Positions 18,363 to 27,097 of a stretch of DNA of 27,097 bases are shown one piece after another. The notes below the pieces were generated by a model that did no database searches, was not told the DNA's origin, and worked only from the letters and a program-made list of their open reading frames with translations. Location: positions 1-27,097 of the forward strand of contig VHZZ01016506.1 of assembly GCA_009801015.1 (NCBI GenBank). Direction: 5' to 3'. Every line of letters starts with the position of its first letter. Positions within the stretch are counted from its first letter, which is position 1. Both the position numbers and the translations under genes were made by a program. The stretch comes from Silene noctiflora (taxonomy: Eukaryota; Streptophyta; Magnoliopsida; Caryophyllales; Caryophyllaceae).

Positions 18363-21300
18363 ATGGGGAGTAATATGAATTTTAACAACTTTGGGAATGA
18401 GCCTCTAGGGGAAAGCAATGGAAGACCACCGGGGTTGGGAAATGTCGGATTAACACGGCAATCCTCTATATTCTCTTTGACATTCGATGAATTTCAGAGT
18501 ACACTAGGTGGGATAGGGAAGGATTTTGGGTCCATGAATATGGATGAATTGTTGAAGAACATTTGGAGTGCTGAAGATGCTCAGTCTATGTCAACAACTG
18601 CAACAATCCCTTCTAATGGTCCGGAAGGGGGGATTCAGTTGCAGCGGCAGGGATCGCTAACGTTACCCAGGACAGTTAGCCAGAAGAAGGTTGATGAGGT
18701 GTGGAAGGATATAGCCAAAGAGTTTGGTTGTGGGAAAGAGGGTGGAGATGGGTCAAATATGCCTCAGAGACAACAGACTTTGGGGGAGATGACTTTGGAA
18801 GAGTTTTTGTTAAGAGCAGGAGTTGTTAGGGAAGATGCTCAACCACAACTTTTTGGAAAGCCCAATCTTGGCACTGGTGGGATTTTTGGAGATCTAGCTC
18901 AGTCTTGTAATAACGGTGATTCAGGTTTTGGGATTAATTTTCAGCAACCTAGTCCAGGCGTTGATTTGATGGGTAATCGAATGTCGGAGAGTAACCAAAT
19001 TAATATGCAATCTACCACTTTGCCCTTGAATGTTAATGGTCTACGAAGTTCTCAGCACACAACACAAACTCAGCTGGGCCCACAGCCGCCTCAGCAGCGA
19101 CAACAGCCGTTGATGCCTAAGCAGCCAGCTGCCTCTTATGTGTCGACAATGCTGCTGCCTGGTAATACTCAGTTAGATAACACACGAGTCAGAGGTGGTG
19201 TGACTGGATTAGGTGATCCGGGAATGAACAACAATTTGTTGCCTAGTTCAGGATTGCAAGGCGGAGGCATGAGCATGATTGGGATGGCCCCTGCTGGATC
19301 TCCAGCAACTTTGTCATCAGAAGGGCTTGCAAAGAGCAACGGAAATACTTCTTCAGTTTCACCAATGCCGTATGTCTTTAATGGAGGTTTCAGGGGGAGA
19401 AAATCCAGTAATGCTGTTGAGAAAGTTGTTGAGAGAAGACAAAGGCGAATGATAAAGAACAGAGAATCCGCCGCAAGATCACGAGCACGTAAACAGGTCT
19501 ATCTTGATCCTCTCTTGTTTTAGTTCCATCTCTTTCCGCCCTTTTGATCCACCAATACCCCGTTTCATTGTGTATAATACCTCTGTTCAAAGACTGTTAT
19601 CCAACACTTAAAAAGATTACTAGAAGTCAGACCATATTTTTTAATATACTGAACTGCTGATTGATCGAAATCGTTTAGGCAATTGTTATGCACTTATGCA
19701 CTATCTTCCATTTGCTAGCAGATCTTATAAATTACTCTTCACGAACCACTAACCTGAATAAAATATTACTTTCTCCCGGTAAAATAACTAGGATTAATTA
19801 TTTAGTGATCTCACATTGCTATGTGTAATTTTTTAGGCGTATACAATGGAGTTAGAGCAGGAAATTGCAAAACTAAAAGAGGAAAATCAAGAACTAATAA
19901 GGAAGCAGGTAAATTTTGACGTTTTGTAATTCTTAACTTATAGGTTTACCAAAACGCATGTGTTGCATACCATTGATTTGCTCGACTTGTTTGACTGCAG
20001 GCGGAAATTTTGGAGATGCAGAAAAATCAGGTAATGTAATAGTGTTGTGTATTTGAATGTTTATTATATGTATTATTTTCACTCCTATCCTTCAGGATTA
20101 TCTCGTTTTTGGGGCGTGCTTTTTCACATACGGATTTTACTCTTTCACATACACCTTTTATAATTTTACCCTTGTCATTTTTTTCTCATTCCCTAAAACC
20201 CTAACCCAATTGATTTTTTTCCTCCCATTCTTCATCTCCCTTCACCACCTCTGATCAGTCCAGTTGCCGGACATCACCCCCATCCACCTCCTCTGGTCAG
20301 TCCAATCGACGTCCGACCTCCTCCTTTCCCTCATCTCCCTTCTCACGCATTCCCCTCTTCCTGTCAATGAGTCTGTCAGATTTGAAATTATCAAGAGAAA
20401 TCTTAACCCAGCACTATAGACCTATAAAGCTACTGTACATGCTGCTGAAATTGGTAGATAGCTCACGTCCATCATTAGCAACAACTACACACACTTCATC
20501 GTGCATAATCCCCCATAATTTCAACAGAACGACATCCACATAATTCTCTAATCCCCGAAAAAACAATTGCCTCGCCTCTCTTATTCTCTTTAAGTCGAAA
20601 AGTAAACAATTAATTTCACTTATTAACAATTAACAAACCCGAATAATTCCAACAAAATATATTCCAACAAAATATATTAATAATTGCTCAACAACAAAAT
20701 TACTTTACTAATTAGAGAATTATAATCCATTATTCAATTTTTTTAATTCGATTTTAGGGGAAAAGTATATGCTCCATAAAAGAGTTAATTTGATTAGGAT
20801 TAGGGTAAAGGGTATGCTACGGAAAGATTATAAAAAAATGTATGTGAAAGAGTAAAATCTGTATGTGAAAAAGTAATTTCGTTTTTTATTCACCCACATA
20901 CTTTTTTTAAAATGGTTTTTCTAACGTGTGATAAGCTTAATATGGAAATAATTACAAGATATTTTCATCAGAAATGCAAGTACAAACTTATTTTGACCAT
21001 TATTAAAATTAGAATATCTTTTAAATATTTCCATACTAAGCTTATTAATGTGTGCCCAGCACGTTATAAAAAAAAAAAAAAATACTTGGCTACATTTATT
21101 AGATGATGTTAAGGTACCAATTGTGTGTAATTATGTTAATTACTTAACCTTTAAAGGAAAAGTAGCTGGTTATATTTCTCTATTTTTAATAATTTTTAAT
21201 AAGTGTACTCATGCAGTTTGGTTCTTGTTTTTATATAGTGTTTTGCTCTTTCATGGACATAATTTACTAACCATGGACATGAATGACATTATACCCTTGT

Positions 21301-22689
21301 CATTTCTACACCTCGTTTTCCATTTTCTTAAATCTTTTCAAATTAATCAATCCAACTCCCACCAACAAACCACCAGCCATCCCCCACCATCTCTCCTCTC
21401 CCATTTCGCCTGACCACCCCCTCGCTCGCCGCACCACCCAGTACCAAAGAAAGGGAAATTTGACAGTAGATGCACATCAGCAAAAAAACTCTTCCAGAAA
21501 ATCACGAGATGCTCAAGTAACTTGAGTAGGATGTCAGTTTATCTAATCTGTACACCATGTTTGCGCGGAAATGCTTTTTAAGCAGCAAAATATGTGCATC
21601 TTGGACGTAAAAGTGGTTTGATTCCACTCATTTGCTTGCTAGTCCCTTATATTCATAGCTTCGTGCACAATTGATTTCACATGAAAATTCTTCATCAAAC
21701 CCTAATTTCACTAGTCTAAATTAATTTAATCTCCTTAATTTGATATAGTATAGCTAATAAAGTTAATAAATTAAAATTATTAGTTAATCGACATGAGAAC
21801 TAGTGGTCGATCATTGGGTAATTTGACGGATTTGATTAATTTTGTGAGCGAGAGTAATAGAGAGAGTTTGTTTATTTTGTTTTTTTGAGAAGGACAATGT
21901 GTGGAAAGGTAATGACAAAAAGTCCATTAAAGAGTAATGTTTGTCCATGAGTGAGCAACTACGTTTATATATAGGAGTATAAAGGGTGAATATAATTAGG
22001 TGACCATTAATTCTTAATGGTAAAATAGAGATTTTAAAACCAAAAATTTGGCAAATTTAGAAATGGAGTAGTTCCAATGAATTGAGAAAAAGAATCTGGG
22101 GTAATTTTAGTGAAGGCGACAACTTTGATTGTTAAAATTCACTTATTGCTTATGTTTTTGCCTTTTGGGATTCTGGTTTCTGCAAATTGCACGATTTTCT
22201 TTTTGAAATTCTTAGCTTTTCAGGTGCTTTGAGGTTCGCATTAATCGGCAATATGCTTCGTACTTGTACTTCTTGATGAGCTATAGTTTCTGTCAGTATG
22301 GGAAATTAAATGATAAAAGGCGCTCGTCTGTTACATGGTAAAGGGGGTTGAATTTACACCTAGATTGTTTATAAAATGACCCATAATAAAACTGCATTGA
22401 GATTTAACTCATTCAAGTAGGAAATCTTCACCATATCTATTAAAAATCATCCTTAATGTTCATTTTGTGTTGTATTTGGTTTCATGAACCGTTATTGCAC
22501 TCTACACATGCAGTATAATTGACTTCTTAAATTAAAATTATGCTGCTCAAGATTTCCCATGAGCCGTGTATGTTTTGAGACTTGCAATAAATTTGACCAA
22601 TTTAAGGGATTTAACAGGTGCAAGAGATGACAAATGCGCAATCTGGACCTCGAAAGCGATTGAGGAGGACACATACTGGACCATGGTGA
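18363..22689 (+). CDS. ABF: ABF/AREB/ABI5-type group A bZIP transcription factor, 4 coding exons
   Basis: Exons 18363-19496, 19837-19908, 20001-20030 and 22618-22689 join in phase 0 to 1308 nt, 435 aa. Domains in order: C1 (residues 32-73, RQSSIFSLTFDEFQ and GKDFGSMNMDELLKNIW), C2 (about 94-122, LQRQGSLTLPRTVSQKKVDE and VWKDIAKEFG), C3 (about 136-158, RQQTLGEMTLEEFLLRAGVV), a Gln/Pro-rich stretch (about 233-258), the basic region (about 354-378, with NRESAARSRARKQ at 366-378), a zipper with L384, L391, L398 and I405, and the C-terminal RLRRTHTGPW. R-x-x-S/T sites in C1-C3 and LRRTHT match SnRK2 targets in the family; the last is also a 14-3-3-type site. The intron exactly after RARKQ is a group A hallmark. 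Family role: binds ACGTG-core ABREs as a dimer in the nucleus and activates ABA, drought and osmotic responses. The AREB1/ABF2 to ABF4 paralogue cannot be settled here, so the symbol is generic. Everything looks intact. Confidence 0.93.
19497..19836 (+). other. Intron 1 of the ABF-like gene (340 bp)
   Basis: Donor aaacag|gtctat and acceptor ttttttag|gcgtat. It splits the basic region from the zipper. Retention gives eight extra residues and a stop at 19521-19523, that is, a DNA-binding half without a zipper. Confidence 0.9.
20121..20873. mobile_element. Long-TIR element 1 in the ABF-like intron, 753 bp
   Basis: Arms at 20121-20169 and 20826-20873 are inverted repeats of about 48 bp with only a few mismatches and one indel. 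Each arm carries the motif ctttttcacatac then ctttcacatac, i.e. an internal direct repeat. Sequence past the arm reads tttaccctTGTCATT. The interior has CT-rich tracts (20270-20350). No transposase and no clear target duplication were found. Arm length suggests a Mutator-like or foldback non-autonomous element. Confidence 0.65.
21245..21956. mobile_element. Long-TIR element 2 in the ABF-like intron, about 712 bp
   Basis: Arms near 21245-21298 and 21905-21956 are inverted and more diverged (roughly 70% by eye). The left arm has gctctttcatggacat and then accatggacatga, again an internal direct repeat, and continues ataccctTGTCATTT as in element 1. The interior is again CT/CA-rich (21350-21440). 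Boundaries are approximate; no target duplication is confirmed. Confidence 0.45.
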
Positions 22690-23310
22690 GAAGTTGATAT
22701 GAGTTTTAAAGTGCATTTTCTGTAAATATTTCAGGAGATTATGAATTTCTCAAGCTTGCATTTTTTTTCCCTTTCCCCTAGACATCGTTGCTAGCAGGGA
22801 AGAGGAAGCGTTACTTGTTGCCCTTGAGATCTTCATTACTAGTATGTATTTTAGGCATGCATTTTAGTAATTTACTAAATGGTAGGTTGCAAGGTTATAG
22901 TGCTATTTATATTATTATTACACGTCGTTATTATTGGAGAGATATGTTTTATTGACAAATTGCATTAACAGTTGTGTACCTATGGTATGCTGCTGATACT
23001 ACAACTACACAACCATAATTTGACTAGGAAACTATTGGTTAAGACATAAGTAATTATTAACAAAAGATAAATAAGGCAGAAATGATACAGAAGGGTATTA
23101 AGTGATAAGATGAATATTGTGATATTCTTGATACGCTTCGCAAGATGGAGGTTCTGCGCCCAATCTTGGTGATGAGAAAGGTTAAACGAACAAGGGTAGC
23201 AGACTAGCAGGTTGATAAGGGTGTCCATGAGCAGCTTTCGACGTGGCCGATTTCTGGTGGGTGGCGTTAGCAATAATGGCTGGTGGGCACAAGCCACGTT
23301 ATTGCCGAAG
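22690..23310 (+). other. 3' flank of the ABF-like gene
   Basis: After the stop at 22687-22689 there is T-rich sequence suited to a 3' UTR up to perhaps 22950-23000, but I see no clear AATAAA in the expected range. Beyond that I see no gene; the long minus-strand frame 22980-23537 is low-complexity. Confidence 0.4.
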
Positions 23311-23402
23311 AATGTGGTGGCGGTGGTTGATGGTGGATATAATGGATGTGAATGGTAATGTGGTGGGGGTGGTTGATGGTAGATATAATGGATGTGAATG
23401 GT
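23311..23402. repeat. 46-bp tandem repeat, 2 copies
   Basis: Copies 23311-23356 and 23357-23402 are nearly identical (aatgtggtgg, ggtggttgatggt, gatataatggatgtgaatgg), with about two differences. The unit is not a multiple of three, so it is not a coding repeat. Confidence 0.85.
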
Positions 23403-24768
23403 GGAGTATTGTTGTGGATTGCCATTTGTCTTGGTTAGGATGTTGGGTTTGAGGAAGTGATTTTTTTTTTTTTTTTCATGAAGGTCTGAGACTCTGATTT
23501 CAATTTTTGTGATCATTTTTGTGTGTTGTTTAGTCACACAATGGTAGCTGTGGTGGTTTAGAGGTGGTTGTGTTTGCCAAAAGTGGTGAATAATTTATGG
23601 CCAGTTGGAGGGGAGCTCTTTATCCGTGTTCATCAGGCGGTTGGTTTTTCTTGGTTTGTTGGTCCTTTGATTGCCGTGTTGGTTCACATGTAGGAGATTT
23701 TTCTTCACCGAAGACATCCCTGTTTGGTTTGCATTTCAACCATCATTTCTACATTATTGTGTTAAGTGTATCTTGTTTTTGTCACTTGATAGCTCATGTG
23801 TTTAGATGGTCTATGGGAGTCGCTAGCTATGTAGATGTCGTGGATGATGTTTTCTGTGTCCGTTGCACCATACTCCACCACGATGATGCCGATCCTTGAC
23901 AAAGTTATCTCACCTTGTGTTATTCATTACTGGTAATTTGTATTTCTATGTTTCATTATGCCGTATGTATGTATGGTTCAATGAATCGTGTTACTATCTA
24001 TAAATTTTCTTTACATAAAAAACCCGGAAAGATGATCAATTTTTGAACTCGTAAGCACGAGTTATGACTACTTAAAGCTTTCCGATTAAAATATGGTATG
24101 ACATGCAAAGTGTCAAATTTTAGGGGTATTGCGTGAATTTACAAAAAAAAACTTATCCAACTTAACGAATTTTAAGCCGAACTCGAATATAAATTCCCAA
24201 TTGCAAAACATCGACAATGTTTTAATAACTATCGACGACGTTTTCATTGCAAAAGACGAAACTACCCCTAGTCCCAGACTACCGAAACATAAATCCTCTC
24301 TAATTCAAAAAAACCAAAAAAATACACCACACACCAACACCCCTCATTGCCGCCACCACCATTGCACCCTCTAGCACGCCGCCGCCACCACCATAGAGGT
24401 TACACCTTTTTTTATTATTATTTTTTTTTTTTTAAGTTAGCTTAATTTTTGTAAACAAATTGTTTTTAATTGTATGTTTCTCTTCCCCTTTCCTTATTGT
24501 TGTTGTTAATTGATTATATGACTTCTATTTTGTTAGTTAATTGAATTAATTGTTTGTTTTAGGTCCTATTCAACTTAATTGAATTAGTTTTGAATTAGGT
24601 TTAGTTTTTTTGTTAATTAGTTTGTATGTTAATTTCATTATTGTTAGTAATTGGGGTGTTGTTGGCGAAATAGGGTGGATTTTGTGTCGATTTTTGTTGG
24701 CAGTGGTGTTTTTTGTTGTTGGTGGTGGCGAAATTGGATACGAATTGGGGAAGGGGAAGAACACTATG
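23403..24768. other. Intergenic, no gene seen
   Basis: Includes a T-run at 23460-23477, GT-rich and later CA-rich low complexity (24320-24390) and a small hairpin aactcgt-aagc-acgagtt near 24046. Frames such as 23597-23899 have no recognisable domain. It may be flanking sequence of the PMD-bearing element. Confidence 0.5.
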
Positions 24769-24960
24769 GCCAAAAGTCGATATTCAATATTCAACCATGG
24801 GTCAAATGTTGAAAATCAACGTTTGACCATGGCCAAATGTTGAATATCAACGTTTGGTCCACGGATCCAACGTTGAATATCAACATTTGGCCATGGTCAA
24901 ACGGTGATATTCAACATTTGGTCCATGGTCGAATGTTGAATATTGACATTTCGTCCATGG
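24769..24960. repeat. Array of six 32-bp palindromic units
   Basis: Units 24769-24800, 24801-24832, 24833-24864, 24865-24896, 24897-24928 and 24929-24960 are each exactly 32 bp and end in ccatgg (ccacgg in the third). The core is aaatgttgaatatcaacrtttgg, whose two halves are complementary about a 3-base centre, so every unit can fold into a hairpin of about 9-10 bp. The first unit is the most diverged. It ends about 370 bp before the start of the PMD pseudogene. Confidence 0.9.
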
Positions 24961-25325
24961 TTCGTTATTTTTTGAACCGTTTTTAATGCCTTTAATTGTC
25001 CTATTTTTTAATTTTTAACCTTTCGTAATCGATGTCGGGTGTTTTCTATCATTTTCTAACATTTATGCCACGGTTCGTTGTTTTTTTTTTAAACCCTTTT
25101 TAATGCCTATAATTGCCGTTATTTTTTACTTTTTTACCTTTCCTAATTGATGTCGGGTATTTTTTAACATTTTCTAACATTTTTTTCTAACATTTAGTCC
25201 ATGATCTCTTTAATTTTTTATTTTAAAACCGTGTTTAATGCCTTTAATTGCCTTTTTTTTTTAAAAAATTTTTTTACCTTTCCTAATCGATGTCGGGTAT
25301 TTTCTAACATTATTTATTTGTTTAA
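24961..25325. repeat. AT-rich tandem repeat, about 112-132 bp x 3
   Basis: Three copies start near 24961, 25073 and 25205. Each has gaacc/aaaccc/aaaccgt, then tttttaatgcctttaattg, acctttc(g/c)taatcgatgtcggg, tattttctaacatt. Copies differ in T-run length and the second carries an extra ttttctaacatt. The last copy runs to taatgtag directly before the ATG at 25331, which would suit an acceptor or leader end of the mobile gene. Confidence 0.8.
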
Positions 25326-25330
25326 TGTAG

Positions 25331-27042
25331 ATGGGAGATCGAAATGATACAGGAAAGAACATTATGCAAGCTCCCTCTGCTACCTAAACGGTCCGGCCAC
25401 GATTGTACTTTAGGCTGGAATGTCACGTCTTCCAAGCGACGTTTGCGTGTTTTGCAGGCGCACCCACAACCACCACCACCACCACTTAGAGAGTCGGTTA
25501 TGATGCCTACCCTCGGTCACATCGCTAGTGATTCGGAGGAGGCGAGGTCACTGGAGTTAGCCGGTAGTTTCTGTCGTGTTGGAGAGGAGGAAGAGGAGGA
25601 ACAGGGGTCGGAGGAGGAGGATGTAGGTAAGTATCGGGTCGTAGTGAACCCGTCATCACAGAGATTGTTGACTTAGAGGTTGGTCTGGGATCCTAGAGGC
25701 TGATATTCGAGTGCCAGGGAGACTTCCTCGAGCACGGAGAGGTTGGGGCCGAGGAGGGATACTTCTTGGATTTTGAGAGGTCCCGTTGTTGGTGGTCCGA
25801 GTAACAGTTACGTCTTACGGAGATTTGGTGGCCATGTAGCGTTCAAGAGTTGGTCCGAGGATAATCCGGACTTGTTGAGACCGTGGTTGAAGTGCTACGA
25901 GAGGTCGAGTTGCGTGAGGGAGATTAGACAGATGGTGCTCCTCGAGGTTGTTGCCAGTAGGGTTGCTATGACCTGACTTGGGGTTTTGAGGTACTCTTTT
26001 ACCACCGGTCTAGACGAGAACCTCCTTAGTGCTTTTATAGAGAGGTGGCAGTCGGAAACTAACACTTTCCATATGCCTTTTGGAGAGATTAGTATCATGC
26101 TCCACGATGTTGAGCGGATTCTTGGAATACCGGCTAGTGGTGATAGGGTTTGTTTGGATGGTATGGTTGGGGAGGATGTTCAGGATTTGAGGGTGAAGAT
26201 AACACTCTTTTATAGAGTTCCAGTTGCCGATGTTAAACCACCGCGCTACAAGAATGGTGGCTTATTGAGGACACAGTTGAGGGAGGTTGTTGAAGATGAG
26301 ACTGACCATGACTCGTTCCGGGAGTAACTCTTGATTTTACTGGGACATACTTTGTTCTTGGACAAGAGTGGTGATAGGGTGAATGCTCAGTTGTTGCCTT
26401 TGCTTGATAATCTTGATCGGGTTGATTCGTTCGCTTGGGGTGCCGGTTGTTTGGCCTACTTGTACCAGCAGTTGGTGATAGAATCGCGCCGATAGACTCT
26501 TGTGTTAGCGGGTGTCTACTGTTACTCCCGACATGGATATATGAGTACTTTCCCAGTTTTGACCTGGCGCCAGATGCTATCTTTAGGGGAGACCTTTAGT
26601 CGAGGCTTGGGCCCGCGTTCCTCGGTTTAAGGGTGATCTCGAGCTCTTACAGACGCATCACCAGAGTTTAGACGGGCTTAGAGCGGAGCATGTCCGATGG
26701 TTGCCATACAGTCCACGTCCCTACCGCACTTGTAGGGTATCACTTTACTCGGGTTTTATCAAATTTTTGTATGTAGTAGAGCCGTACCCGCCTGATCGGT
26801 GCATGCGTCAGTTTGGGTATCATCAGACAATCCCGTATTCGATGCAGATCCCGTCTCTAGAGCAGCGCCTGGCAAAGGGCAACTATAGGCTTGAGTTTGG
26901 TGAAGAACCCGATTGGACTTGGGGGATCCCTGTTGGAGTATGTGTCCTCGACAATAATGCGATCACATTAGTAAATCTCATGATAAGAATATGTAAAGGA
27001 ATAATTCAATTATTTGGTCAACTGGTCCACATTTATCAGTAA
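25331..27042 (+). pseudogene. Plant mobile domain (PMD, aminotransferase-like) gene, broken
   Basis: Homology to PMD proteins (PF10536; MAIN/MAIL-like and transposon-borne copies) is spread over all three frames. In order: a Pro- then Glu-rich N-terminus (25440-25640); ADIRVPGRLPRARRG (25699); GPVVGGPSNSYVLRRFGGHV (about 25785); FHMPFGEISIMLHDVERILG and GIPASGD (26067-26145); LPLLDNLDRVDSFAWGAGCL (about 26394); LAYLYQQL; WIYEYFPSF (26534); then LDGLRAEHVRWLP and VEPYPPDR, CMRQFGYHQTIP (26670-26850). Stops in one frame at 25674, 25701, 25974, 26325 and 26493 plus at least three frame changes show it is not translatable as a whole. An open stretch of 113 aa persists at 26701-27042. PMD genes occur in Mutator-like and Ty3/gypsy elements and as domesticated nuclear genes; the repeats upstream favour a transposon origin, but no element ends are visible. 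Confidence 0.75.
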
Positions 27043-27097
27043 TGATTGACTGACTAGAGTTTGACATTACTGTCATATGTATGTATGGTGGTGATCA

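Larger units (their letters stand above)
20031..22617 (+). other. Intron 3 of the ABF-like gene (2587 bp)
   Basis: Donor aatcag|gtaatg and acceptor tttaacag|gtgcaa. It separates the micro-exon 20001-20030 from the final 72-nt exon. It carries two long inverted-repeat elements (20121-20873 and 21245-21956) that make up over half of its length; the remainder is AT-rich with no gene. Confidence 0.85.

Noticed and set aside
19497-19523. bZIP ending at 19523 as a 386-aa protein
   Set aside because: It would lack the zipper; the next exons restore AYTMELEQE and the C-terminal RRTHTGPW in phase.
22980-23537. 185-aa minus-strand frame
   Set aside because: Made of low-complexity Pro/His/Thr from the GT-rich strand and the 46-bp repeat, then AT-rich hydrophobic codons; no family signature.
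23597-23899. 100-aa Cys/Trp/Phe-rich frame, possible secreted peptide
   Set aside because: No leader peptide pattern, promoter or homologue that I recognise; composition fits random GT-rich DNA.
24769-24960. CRISPR-like regular 32-bp array
   Set aside because: Units are contiguous without unique spacers, the context is plant nuclear DNA and no cas gene is present; it is a tandem satellite.
1-27097. tRNA, rRNA or microRNA precursor genes
   Set aside because: No tRNA A/B box pair, rRNA core or clear miRNA-like stem-loop was found; the inverted repeats seen are better explained by transposons.

Overview
This is plant nuclear DNA, most likely from a eudicot. It is AT-rich and holds two spliced genes with GT..AG introns. 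Plant Helitrons, hAT elements, a chromovirus-type LTR and copia debris fill the introns and spacers. I cannot name the species. There is an 87-base assembly gap (16607-16693) and one isolated N (12429).

Layout. 1-1418: minus-strand Ty3/gypsy (Tekay/Del-like) LTR with an 83-85 bp GC-rich tandem repeat. 1419-5560: gene-free, with Stowaway-like ends, a Helitron 3' end, a 444-bp non-autonomous hAT element, and a collapsed copia element that keeps only the RNase H end of pol. 5570-15240: a plus-strand Enhancer-of-polycomb-like chromatin gene with four coding exons (6143-8608, 10202-11728, 13911-14154, 14263-14825; 4800 nt, 1599 aa). Its leader carries a 5'-UTR intron and several uORFs. Intron 2 holds two nested Helitrons. 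15240-17800: spacer with a second hAT element and a further Helitron. 17800-22689: a plus-strand ABF/AREB/ABI5-type bZIP gene with four coding exons (18363-19496, 19837-19908, 20001-20030, 22618-22689; 1308 nt, 435 aa). Its last intron contains two long inverted-repeat elements of similar design. 22690-24768: gene-free. 24769-25330: a 6 x 32 bp array of palindromic units, then three copies of a roughly 115-125 bp AT-rich repeat. 25331-27097: a broken plant mobile domain (PMD) gene that runs to the window edge.

Functionally, the EPL-like protein is expected to be nuclear and part of a histone-modifying complex. The bZIP is expected to be an abscisic-acid-responsive activator phosphorylated by SnRK2 kinases. 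Nothing in the sequence links the two beyond adjacency and shared orientation. I found no convincing new biological system. The most distinctive items are the nested Helitrons, the palindromic 32-bp array, the paired inverted-repeat elements in the bZIP intron, and the uORF cluster and stop-free 108-nt intron of the EPL-like gene.
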